From assembly GCA_949775045.1 (NCBI GenBank), contig OX459102.1:16121660-16185659 (forward strand): DNA of 64,000 nucleotides, written 5' to 3'. Positions 22,401-33,500 of this stretch are shown here, piece after piece. The position numbers were made by a program, and so were the translations under genes. The first letter of the stretch is position 1. The number at the start of each line of letters is the position of its first letter. The notes beneath the pieces were generated by a model that was given only the letters and a program-made list of their open reading frames with translations, made no database searches and had not been told where the DNA came from. This DNA is from Metridium senile. Its lineage: Eukaryota; Cnidaria; Anthozoa; Actiniaria; Metridiidae.

Positions 22401-25303
22401 GCAAAGCTCATGAGTAAAAATACTATTGAAACTCTGAAATGTTTTTTTTTTGGAGGGGGGGGGGATGGACGGGGGCTTCCTTGTGCTATTGTTTAAATTG
22501 CTTTAGTTATAAGAAATGTGTTCAAGAAATTATGTAAAATATGGCTATATTCACATCTATACTACAAATAAGTTTTTTTTATAATATAGGCACATCTTCC
22601 CCATTCTCCTCTTATGCCTATATTAATACACTAATTAGAGTTTACTTTACCTGTAGAAAGCTACCTTGCATTATGGAGAGAAGAGGTCAACATCTGGCTC
22701 AAAAGTGGATAAGTGAGTAAACTTTGATGGTTAATGTCAACACAGGTTTATATGGCAGCTGGTACATGTCATAAAGCAGATCTCTAAATTATAGGATAAA
22801 ATGCCATACATAAAGAACTTCAGTTGAGGGGCGCCCTTTCAACCAGTAATATTTTTGTTTGAAGGAGATTAATTTGTGAACAGGAACTCTGAACAATCTC
22901 CAGATGAAGAAAAAGTGAAATATGATTTCCAGAAATTTTAATTGCAATAATTTTTAACAATTTCATTTTATTTGGTAGTTCATTATTTTTGACTGTCAAA
23001 CACTATATTTGGCCATTGACAAGCAGCCATTTTGAGCCCTGCTGTAAAGAAGTAGGCCAAGCTTCTATATTAGGGGAAATTCTCGTAATCAGATCCTACG
23101 TTCCTGACAAAATCGAACCCTCATCTTTCTGATTACCAGCATTCAGCAAGACGCTCTAACCACTGAGCTACTCGGGAACCCTAGTGATGTGCAAGGACTA
23201 GATGGAATTTTCATTGAGTGAATATATAATAGAGATAGAGGATTTAAAAAGAGAATTAATTATGCAACAAATGAATAAACAACTGAATGAGCAAGCAGGC
23301 AATTGAATGCATAAATATATATATGAATAACTAAAACTAGACAAATTCCTGAATAAATGAATGAAAAATGAATGAACTGATAAATGAAAAATGAAAAAAA
23401 TAATGAATAAAGTGATAAATGACTCATTCTTTTGCCTTCCCTCTCAGTTCTCAGTTGTTGACATTATTCAACCAGCTCAAAGCAGAAATTCTGCATTCTC
23501 ACAGAATAGAGAAAACATTTGTACTTGTAAATGAACTGCTAACGGCAGCTCAGAAAAGCTTCTCTTTAAAGAAATACTTCTGGAAGGTAAAATAAATAAT
23601 GCCAGTGATGATGATGGTGATGATGGAGATAATGATGATATGATGATGAAGATAATGATTATAATGATTATAATAATGATGATGATGATGATGGAGACGA
23701 TGATGATAATGATGATGGAGATAATGATTATAATAATAACGATGATGTTGATGATGATGATAGAGACGACAATGAAAATGATGATGATGATTATAATAAT
23801 GATGATGATGATGATAGCCATGATGGTGATGATGATCAATGATGGTGATGACAATAATCATGATGATCTGGTCATGGTTAATTAACAGAGACCTTTCCAA
23901 AATTCGCATGACTGATCAAGTAACAATAGATTCAAGTTGAGGCTGGACTGGATGAACCTATACATTCACAGTATTTTATCCACTCCAGCCTCAACTTGAA
24001 TCCGTTTTAAAATGATCAGTGAACAAAATCGGTAAAAAATCTATTTTGATGGCACTGTTAATAACGACAATGATACTATTAAATAATGATAATAATTATG
24101 ATGGTGAAGATATTAAACATGTTTAACCATTATAAATAGTATGTAAGGGGCCGACCATTTAACTTTCAAGGGGGGAGGGGGTTGATTTCTGATCAGCAAG
24201 GGCATTTTTCTTGGTGGACAGGATATTTTTTTCCTTCTCAATGCTCTGCAGGATATTTATTTCTATACTTTGCAACATTTTTTTCTCCCCTTACAATAGT
24301 GCAGGAATTTTTTTTAATTATTATTCCATTTAGTCTGCACGAAATTGTTTTTGGCCCTTCGTGCAGGAAATTTAAAAGTTAAATGGTCGGCCCCTAAGTA
24401 AGCGTATTCTTTATGTATGTTTAGTCCCCAGAACTATTTCAATTCATTGTCGATCAAATACAGTTGTACCTTCCTAACTCTCCATCAAGAACGTCAAAAC
24501 GTCGAGGAAACAACCGTTCAGATGAATTCGAGTAAGTCGATCTTTAATCTCTTTATTCTGTTCCTTTTTGCGAACACTCGAGTCTTTGGCACCATTTCCT
24601 TAATATTTGTCCTTTCCTTGCATTTTTATGTTATTTATTTGTCTATTTGTTGATTTTCTAGTTCCATTTTTTAATGCCTTCTTGTTGTCACGTCAAATAT
24701 TGTGCAAAAAAAAAAAATTTTCACCTTTTTTCTTAATTTTTATGTTTTTTTCTTATTTTTTTATGTTATTTGTTTGTCTATGTTTTGGTTGCATGTTTAT
24801 AAATCCCTTTTTGTTTTTTTTCCCCCTATTGGTCACGTAAAATATTATGCAAAAAGCTATATGTTTTTATCCCTGTTCTTGATTATTTTCTTCTTTCTTT
24901 TCAGCTTGGTGGTTGTACTCCTAGATTGTTTAATTTGTATGTTTAGAGAAACTGAAGTTTTAGTGTCTCGTTTGAACGTTTTAAAAGCACACAAGTAAGT
25001 AAAACCTCCTCGAAAGATATTTTACTATAAAGAGGACGCGCGCGCGCCATAACATGGAATTTTGCCGCCTTTTTGTTTCAACCAATCAGAATTCGAATTT
25101 TTTTCAAGCCCTTGAATGGCTTCCTATCTCGACCAATAGAGTGATGTCGATGCTGTTGAATGGTTTGTTGTGGTAGCAGTCGATTAGCCTACTTACTCGT
25201 TCGTGTATTTATGAATTTAATTTATTAATAAAATAAATAAATCAGTTAATGAAATCAAAATCATAATTTAATTTATTTTTTATTTATTTGTTTATTTGTT
25301 TGT

Positions 25304-25366
<63 letters not shown>

Positions 25367-27482
25367 TCTGTTTGTTTGTTAGTTCTGAATTGTAAAGAAT
25401 AAGAACTGATCTTTGTTCCTTTTTTTGCGCTGTTTTTCAGGGGAAAAGTTGTCAAAGATTTACTACAATGTATTCTTGCCACACCAACAAAGTCACGTCG
25501 ATCAGAACCGAAAATATCTCCTGCAGCACAACAACTTCTAAAAGGATCATCTGAAGACCTTGCATCAGTCAAACGAGAAGAAGAGGTAACGGCATAAAAT
25601 TATCAAATTTTAAATTCCTTGTTGAATTCTGCACGCATAAAAATTGCTTCCCAAAAAATAACTCCTCGCCAGAAAAATTGTGCGGTTTTCTCAACCTGCA
25701 TGAGCATGTCTTTTCTAATTTCCTTGTTAAGAAAAATTTGTTGATTAAGAAGAAAATGGCGGTGTAGTGGCCATTCTCATGCTAGATGTTAAACATGACC
25801 GTAATTAAAAAAACTGATATATTCTTTTGTAGACCAATCAGCTACTTAATGAAATCACCGACTGCTCAACAGCCTTGTTGTTTGAAATCGTACTAGCGAC
25901 ACATCAGGTAAATTTGCGTGCTTGTTAGGTTGGTTATATTCTTGCCTGCTTGCCTGCTTGCCTGCTTGCCTGCTTGCCTGCTTGCCTGCTTGCCTGCCTG
26001 CTTGCCTGCTTGCCTGCTTGCCTGCTTGCCTGCTTGCCTGCTTGCCTGCTTGCCTGCTTGCCTGCTTGCCTGCTTGCCTGCTTGCCTGCTTGCCTGCTTG
26101 CCTGCTTGCCTGCTTGCCTGCTTGCCTGCTTGCCTGCTTGCCTGCTTGCCTGCTTGCCTGCTTGCCTGCTTGCCTGCTTGCCTGCTTGCCTGCTTGCCTG
26201 CTTGCCTGCTTGCCTGCTTGCCTGCTTGCCTGCTTGCCTGCTTGCCTGCTTGCCTGCTTGCCTGCTTGCCTGCTTGCCTGCTTGCCTGCTTGCTAGCTGC
26301 TTGACTGCTTGCTAGCTGCTTGACTGCTTGCTAGCTGCTTGCCTGCTTTAAATTGACATATTTTGTATCTTTTAGGCCTTAAACTTTGCTGTTGAGAATA
26401 ACACGTTAAATATTTGTTGGTTGGTGAAGATTTTAGACTCTTCGATATCAACTGTAAGTATATATATGGAAATTAAATGAGGGAATATATAAATACGTTT
26501 AAATGAGTGCATGAAAGAAAATATAAAGAATATATTTTCAAATGTTTTTCAATTGTTAATTTGTTTTCTAGGAGCTATTTCTTGAACGCATGATGGAGCG
26601 AAAAATGGCGATCATTTCAAGCACTAAGAAATACATATCTCCCAAGGCTGCTGTCTTACTGTATCGTCAGTTATACATCCTTCATAATATCTTGGATTAC
26701 AGTGATTATATGTCAGCTACTATACCGAGATCGTTCGCTGAGGAGTTCAGGTAATAAAAGCTTTTGAACACAAGTTAACTCAGTATGATATAACAGGGTC
26801 GTGACGAAGGATGTGGGATCAGGGATCACAAAGTCCGAATCAGCTGGAATCAGTGATCACAGAAGAGGGATTGGGAACGTATGAATCACGGGATCTGGAT
26901 ATTTTTTTTGTGGGATTAGGGATCAAAATACATGAGTACGAGGTTTTGGGGATGAAACTTTTGTGTAAAAATCACGAGAAAACATCCCTCGTCACAACCC
27001 TGATATGATGATGATCGCTGCGGTTAAATAAGCCTGAATAAGCCGGGTCTATAGTTTCAACTGGAAAGATGAATAAATAGAGTATACACCGTTTCCCAGA
27101 AACTTTGTCACCCGTGAAGTGAAAAGCCTACAAGCTAGTAGCGCAGGGGATTATGGGTTACCTATGTATACTTTATTAGAACGCAGGGATTTCATGGCGA
27201 TATTGCTACACTTGTCAATATGTTATTGAGAAATGTCCGTTTTGTCACGGGTGACAAACTTTATCGGAAATGGTGTATGCTACTTTTGATTTTGTTCCCA
27301 TACGTTTTCTATGCTTTGTCTAATGTATACTCACATATACCTGTTTTAGATACTACATCAAGGCTAGTATTATCAAGAAAAAGTTACCAACCGAGTACCC
27401 CCTTACTCCACCCATCCTGTCTCTACTAGACAAAGTCACCACAAGTGTACTCAAGAACAGACCAAGGGTTTCCCATAGATGA
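19438..27482 (+). CDS. C12orf56 homologue, complete, eleven exons
   Basis: Exons are 19438-19680, 21496-22305, 22657-22712, 23448-23586, 24425-24531, 24905-24994, 25441-25585, 25833-25907, 26376-26453, 26572-26750 and 27350-27482. Phases agree throughout and the product is 684 aa (human about 622). The match to human C12orf56 is clear. The N-terminus has FLRRVL, then IRAIEPCVIVANG and LYITENPPK. A long low-complexity Ser-rich segment (residues about 90-330) is followed by ELHLYIL. Later blocks are KKYFWK, FIVDQIQLYLP, FRETEVLVSRLN, TALLFEI, AVLLYRQLYIL, EEFRYYI and KKLPTEYPLTPP. The molecular function of this vertebrate-conserved family is not known to me. The start is the first ATG before the conserved region. 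Confidence 0.9.
21081..21309. repeat. foldback element, family 1 (copy 2) in C12orf56-like intron 1
   Basis: The left end CCGGGGGGTACTCCCTTTGT is inverted at the right end (acaaagagagtacccccc...cgg). It is the best preserved of the three copies with respect to termini, and spans about 229 bp. Confidence 0.8.
22369..22450 (+). repeat. degenerate tRNA-derived SINE
   Basis: TATAGCTCAGTTGCTAGAG is a good Pol III A box of a tRNA-derived SINE. The B-box region is degraded, and a T-run (tgttttttttttgg) follows, as in anthozoan SINE tails. It lies in intron 2 of the C12orf56-like gene. Confidence 0.5.
23060..23185 (-). repeat. tRNA-derived SINE or pseudo-tRNA
   Basis: The minus strand reads GTTCCCGAGTAGCTCAGTGG, then TTAGAGCG, and later GGGTTCGATTTTG and CAGGAAC. 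A and B boxes are intact and the acceptor stem pairs at six of seven positions. The anticodon arm is extended (TCTTG-CTGA...TCAG-AAAGA), which does not fit a normal tRNA. A SINE head is the best reading. Confidence 0.55.
23590..23875. repeat. (GAT)n-rich microsatellite
   Basis: Imperfect GATGATAATGAT repeats just downstream of exon 4 of the C12orf56-like gene. Similar but shorter GAT runs are at 18100-18170. Apparent His/Met-rich reading frames through it are artefacts of the triplet repeat. Confidence 0.9.
23929..24002. repeat. short foldback element
   Basis: Inverted arms GATTCAAGTTGAGGCTGGA and TCCAGCCTCAACTTGAATC (with slight length variation) are separated by about 30 bp. It is hairpin-forming and unrelated to the other families seen here. 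Confidence 0.75.
24147..24394. repeat. MITE with TAA target duplication
   Basis: The ends GGGGCCGACCATTTAACTTT and AAAGTTAAATGGTCGGCCCC are perfect inverted repeats. TAA lies on both sides (24144-24146, 24395-24397). The structure fits a PIF/Harbinger-type MITE. It lies in intron 4 of the C12orf56-like gene. Confidence 0.8.
25262..25378. repeat. (TTTA)n microsatellite
   Basis: Tetranucleotide TTTA units, about 25 copies, with a few TTTG variants at both ends, ending about 62 bp upstream of exon 7 of the C12orf56-like gene. Confidence 0.95.
25941..26345. repeat. octanucleotide satellite (GCTTGCCT)n
   Basis: Roughly 45-50 tandem copies of an 8 bp unit, with one early contraction and a higher-order gctagctgcttgact variant near the 3' end. 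It starts about 30 bp after exon 8 of the C12orf56-like gene and ends 30 bp before exon 9, so it is almost the entire intron. Leu/Ala/Cys/Pro-rich frames open in all three + frames because 8 is not a multiple of 3; none is a gene. Confidence 0.95.
26794..27002. repeat. foldback element
   Basis: The ends CAGGGTCGTGACGAAGGATG and CATCCCTCGTCACAACCCTG are inverted. The interior repeats 'gggatca'. It lies in the last intron of the C12orf56-like gene. Confidence 0.75.
27083..27280. repeat. foldback element
   Basis: The ends TATACACCGTTTCCCAGAAA and the inverse of a TTTATCGGAAATGGTGTATG right end pair. An inner TTTGTCACCCGTG / CACGGGTGACAAA block also pairs. It lies in the last intron of the C12orf56-like gene. 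Confidence 0.75.
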
Positions 27483-29583
27483 CACTTGTTACCAGTGTCC
27501 CTCTTGCGTACGGAGGGAGAACAGACCGGGTACAAATCTAGTGCCCATCCAATAGAGGGAAAAGTGAAAGGAACGAGAATCAAACCAAGATTTTCACAGT
27601 GCATTGTTCCCGGTGATTCTCAAATGTAGAAGGAAGATAAAGACTGGGAAAGATAGCAACGAACTTTGCATGTCTTGTAGTGCGCAGAAAGTCTCCTATG
27701 TTTGAAGGGTATCAGTGTGAATAAGAAGAAGTTATCGATGACGGTTTGGGCACGAGAATGAAAAGCCTTACTTTCAGCGATCCTCTAACGAATAAAGGAC
27801 ACATAGACTGGGAACGAGTCAAAATGACTAAGAGCGAGTAGCACGCATGGATTCATTGCGTTTGTCGTAAACCCGCTGGATGAAACCGCTGGATGAACCC
27901 AGGCTCTCGGGTGCACGAACCCACATAGTAAATTTTACCTTTTACCCACTCATCGACTGACCAATATATTTAAAGAACATCCTTTCAACTCGATTATCTA
28001 ATTTATAATTGACGAAAATATGTATCTCCGGCTTAGAATATTTTCTCAAAATTCAATTTCAATTTGTACAAAGTGAAAAAAATAAATGATAATTTTTAAA
28101 TTATGTTTCTAAATTCTAAATTCATTCTCAAGTTAAAGCATCATGCCCTGAAACTATTTGATCTAAAAATTAAATATGCGAAATATATAGAATAACGATT
28201 ATTATTGAAAGGATAGCTCTATTGTTTTTATAAAGCTAAGTAACAAGAAATTTTATCGAAACAATAGTATGAAACTATTGAAAGCAAAATCGAAAGTACT
28301 AATTAATTAATAGTAATACATTCACGCACCAATAATACACGCGAGCATTCATATTAAGATATGGAATGCATGAAAATGGGAAGCTGTCCATGGTAGTGGA
28401 CAGCGGAATACTCGCGTGCGGGGAAAAAGGACTCGCAACGCGTCATGTACCAGGGTGGGTGGGTGGGTACTCGCAACTAGCTAGCCGGCGTCGTCGATGA
28501 GAATTACACAAAGACACGGGCTAATATATACAAGAAGGTGCATGATGGGATATCTATTGTTATGTAAATACTCGCTTTTATTCTTAGTCCTTAGAATAGT
28601 ACTATATTATGCTAGCTACAGTGGGCTCATAAATGTGTGTCACAGTTTTATAAAAATTAATCGATCTACTAATACCTTATTTTAAGGGTTTAAGAAGAAC
28701 AGTAAAACAATGTTTAACATATAGCCTGAGTGTATTAAAATAGAATGCAGCTTTTGTCATCGTATGGAATTACGTGCCCCTATGTTTAGTACTTCCCGAT
28801 TCAGTGGGTTCAATGTTTCGTCCTAGCTGATCCAAATACGTCTAAACCAGCATACGAATGAAAGCTGTTATAATAATAGCCAGCTCACCCAGCAAGTTTG
28901 CTATTCAAGCGATACGTAAACTAGAACGCACAAAAAAAACATAGAACAACGTTTTCATAGCAAAGTATGTTCGGAGCCTTGATAGTGCTAGCATTGAGGA
29001 AACCAAATATTTGTTTTGTTTGTTTGCCTGCTTGTTCGCTTGCTTGTTTTATTTGTTTGTTTGTTTGTTAATTTTTTTATTTGTTTGTTCACGGTTTGCT
29101 TTAATTTTGAATTTCACGTACTAAAACATTTCACGTACTTAAACCATAAACAATGATTGTGACCACTGCCGATTTACAAAATACATTTCGTCTTCTTTTT
29201 ACTGATTGGGTGCACCTTACGTCAGAAGCTCTTGGAACACATCAGTAAACCACTGCGTTGCAGTCCAATAATTTGCTAACTACAACTCCACCCCACTTCA
29301 GTTTGTGGTGAATACCTTTTTATTGAAAGTGAAAGCCCGGTGGGTAACGGTCATTGTTATTCTTTTTATAAACATTACAAGACATACTTAGGTACATACT
29401 TACACAATTACACGTCCATTGTTACGTAGATCAATTTACGACATATCAAGTTTCGATAGGACCTGACACGGTTTTTGCCGGTGGAAAAGGACAACAATCT
29501 AGACGAGGTCGACCATTGCACAATATTCACCTTGTAACTCAACAAAACGAATCGAAAACCTTTTATCATATCCAAAGTTCAAA
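27483..29583. other. intergenic region upstream of receptor A
   Basis: No exon is supported. It contains a small perfect hairpin near 28381-28404 (gctgtccat...tggacagc), AT-rich stretches, and near 29010-29095 a TTTG/TTGC-rich low-complexity run. The receptor A promoter must lie in the last few hundred bases. Confidence 0.4.
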
Positions 29584-30518
29584 ATGTCTCCGTTGATTTT
29601 CGACACTAGAATTTTCATCGTCATCATTTTAACTTCATTTATGTTTGCCAATCAAGTACATGCCACTAAAGTTGTTATAACCCGTGTTGTTAATTCTTCT
29701 GATGTCTTCAAAGTTTTTTCTAATTGTACGATGAATACTTGCTCAATCAAGAACGCATCTCTTCATAAAAACTCTCCGGATGCTTGCTATTGTCAATGTC
29801 AGCAGAGTTCGTCGACTTTCGTCGCACAAATTGATTACGTCGGCTCTTCGTGTATCGACAACGTCGCTCTCAGGACAAATTACGGTATGAATATGATATT
29901 ATGATATATAGAAATAGAGTGGTTTTTTTTATTGGAGTAGTATCACTAGAGTAGCTCTAATACATTTAGCACTTCGTAGATTATATAGAATTATATTTAA
30001 TGCTTTCGTTGCATTTCATTCCTTGGCTTTCTATTGTGTTTTCCTTAATGGAACATTTTACAAATATAATTGATAGTTGTCCTTTGCAATATAAAATCAT
30101 TTAAAATTAATTTTTAATAATGAGTTATTATTTTTTATTATAATTGTTAACTGCTAAATTTGACACTTTTCCTGTCAAGACTGAAACACCTTGCTGGTCT
30201 CTATTATTGTTTTATTGTATTGTATGTTTCTATTTTTGTTTGTTTCTTTTTATTTGGTTATTACTTCTCATCTTGATTCATGACTCAGTAGTTTTTTAAA
30301 TAAGCGAGAATTTCGCTATTGCTTAATCGATATGTCAGGGGTCAAATGGAAAGAAGGGTTTGAGAATTATCACGAGATGTCCATATTCAGTTGCGGTTAA
30401 TGGCCCGTTAATGACTGGCATGCAGTTATGGAATCGATAGTCTTACTTTTAGTTTCGATAGATAATGGCTTAATTGTTTGATTAATTGACTGATTGATTG
30501 ATTGATTGATTAATTGAC

Positions 30519-30564
<46 letters not shown>

Positions 30565-33500
30565 CAGTGATTGATTGAATGATTTATTGGTTGATTGCAG
30601 ATAGATTAATTGAATGAATAATTAAATGACTGATTGGATGACTGACTGATTGCATGGTTGGTTGATTAAATTATGGATTGATTGACTGATTGATTGAATG
30701 ACTGACTGTCTGACTGATTAATTGGTTCATTAAAAGATGGATGGATTGACTGATTGATTGAATGAATGATCGATCAACTGACTGACTGATTGATTTCATG
30801 AATGCAGTGATTGGTTGATAGATCGATCAACTGATTGATTGATCGACTGACTGAATGATTGACTGATTGATTGATTGATTGACTGATTGATTGATTGACT
30901 GATTGATTGATTGATTTGACGATTGATTGATTGATCAAAATATTTCTTCTTGGAATATATAATTACATAATATTCTATTCGTTCTGAATTATTTCAGCAA
31001 AGTGCAATTACTTATTATCCAACAAGCCAGACTCTCCTCTTGTCTTCCTCGATCTAAGCCAACCGGGATCGATGAATACAACATGGACTTCATCCTCACC
31101 CAAACCGGTTTGTCCGGTTATGAATGAGCGTGGTCAGTTCCTAGAGAAAGGAGCGTGGCATAATGGCAGTGTTAGTAACACAACGGTGTTTAGTATAGAT
31201 GGCAACGTCTTTAAGGTTGGTGTTGTGATTCCTTCATTATTGTTGAGAAATTATTTCTTTTGGCATCATGATCATCATATTATGATCATTATGTTCCAAC
31301 CTCGTTCCCAGGGCCCTCTCCCTTCGCTTTTAAAAGCGAAGGGAGAGGGCCCTGGGAACGAGGTTGCATTATGTTCATCAACATTGCCAATATCGTTATT
31401 ATATATCATATCACAATCATCATCATCACTACCACACCATCAAGACTATCACCATAACCATTATTTTCAACATCACCATCATCTTTATCATCATCAGCAT
31501 TACTTACATTTTCATCGTCATCATCTCCAATATCTTGACCTACTGTACTTAATTAACTAGCCATCATCAATATCATCCTGATAATCGTTTTTCTTTGCAC
31601 AGTGGTCAGGTGAGGATCACCAACAATATGCTGGTCGTATTGTTATGGTACAGTTCACATGTCAATCACAGACTCACTGTTTGATGTTTAAAGTTCAAGG
31701 GGATGTTCATTGTGAGTACGAACTGTATTTTCTAGAAAATTTAAGAAAACAATTATACTAGCAATATTGTCACGTGATATGACCAGCGATTTTTATGGCG
31801 ATTCAAATATCGCAGCTTTGTCGCCCTAACTTTGAACATGGTCCAAATTTAGTGCAATTCTTGGTTTGCAACCATTCCCAGGAGAGCGAATTGAGCAAAA
31901 GGACCACCAGTCACGGGGATTTTTCGCCCACAATCCCCGCTTGTCCGTGTTTTATTCGGCTCATTTCTCTCTCGTTTTCCTCGGAATCCGGAGAAAAAAG
32001 AAGGGACTGTTCGCAGTCTACAAGATCACCAGCATGGCTGCCGTTTATTTTGTTGAATAGACCGCGATCCAAGGTTATTGCCGCCATCTTGTAGGGGGTG
32101 CAGAACTACTGGGGCGAGCAGTAAATGTATGTAACTTTGAACTTATATAACTCCACTGGAAATTGCCGAATGTTCAATATAAACATTTTATATCAAAGAT
32201 ACTATGCATGGCTATACCTGAGATCAAACTAAGGTTGTTAAATTATGTGAGACGTATGTAAACGGCGATTTCAAATCTCCCTATATTTACTGTGTAATTC
32301 TATATCGCTGAAACAAAGTGTTTGTATGTAGATCTAAAATATTGATTACAGAGCCTGTAGCTCGTTTCCCAGCGCTAATTTTTGGATATGTTATAAACAA
32401 ATGCAAAAACTTTGATAGACAATTTTAACTTTGAAAATCCAATGAATTGGAAGAACAATACGTACGTTCAAAGTGGTCCAAAATCACATACATTCTCTAC
32501 TCGCCCCAGTAGTTTTGCACCCCTTGCAAGATGGCGGCAATAACCTTGGTTCGGTCTATTCACTCTCCTGTCCTGGGAATGTTTGCAAACCACGATTTTA
32601 TACTCACTGAGATTATCTGTCGCCTAAATATCGAGCATATTTGAAGTAGCGGCGACAAAGCTGCGTTAAAAGTGCAATTGAAATCACCGCTCATAGTGCG
32701 CGACAAAATTGCTAATGTAAGTGGGCCTTGAAATATTATTTTCTATTTTCTCGTGTTCTGCCAGTCCCCACGCGCGCGCTTTATTTTGTTTAATATGTGC
32801 CTATCTTTTTGTAGATATTTTGAGAGATTCTTTAAGTCCAACCTCTACAAGTCCAACCTCTACAAGTCCAATCTCTACAAGTCCAACCTCTACAAGTCCA
32901 ACCTCTACAAGTTCACCTTCTACATCTAATGTGGTGAGTTGCAATATATGTTTCTAAGGTAACGTATAAAAAGCAATTCATAGCGTACGTAAGTATAATG
33001 TAATGATACGTGTCAGAATTGTGTATAATTTCATATTAATCAGTATTTTATTATCTACTTTCACAAAACCACAATGCCTGCTGGTTTTGGGGAGTAGCTA
33101 AATTGTAATTCAAATTTGTTTGGTTTGATTTGAATTACAATAGCTACCCCCCCCCCCCCCCCCCAAAAAACAGAAGGCATTATGGTTATTGTGATAATAG
33201 AGTATACATAAACGTTAACTTAGAGCGAGTTTCAATCTAACGTAGCACAGCGTAGCGTATGCGTAATATAAACGTCCTCTTCGTCCTCTCCCCCTCCCTT
33301 TTCCCTTCATGCACCCCAATACCCAAGAGCCACCACGCAGTCTACCAATATCTAAAAAGTACCAACACGTAATGAAACGAATAGCGCTGTACGTTATATA
33401 TATATTCATGTTCTGTGAACGAAATTTCAGATTCCTGTCAACCCTACGAAAATTTCACCAACCAGGGCAACTGTTGCTATAGCATCTTCAAGTATAATGG

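Noticed and set aside
22369..22450. Functional tRNA gene
   Set aside because: Only the A box is intact. The T arm and acceptor stem are degraded, as expected of an old SINE.
25918..26315. Long Leu/Ala/Cys/Pro-rich open frames
   Set aside because: They open in all three + frames because the DNA is an 8 bp satellite. They lie inside an intron of a supported gene.
27483..29583. Additional gene between C12orf56-like and receptor A
   Set aside because: Only short frames without splice sites, motifs or similarity were found.
31795..32094. Two overlapping + strand frames of about 60-100 codons
   Set aside because: They lie in the arms of nested foldback elements in a receptor A intron and overlap in different frames.
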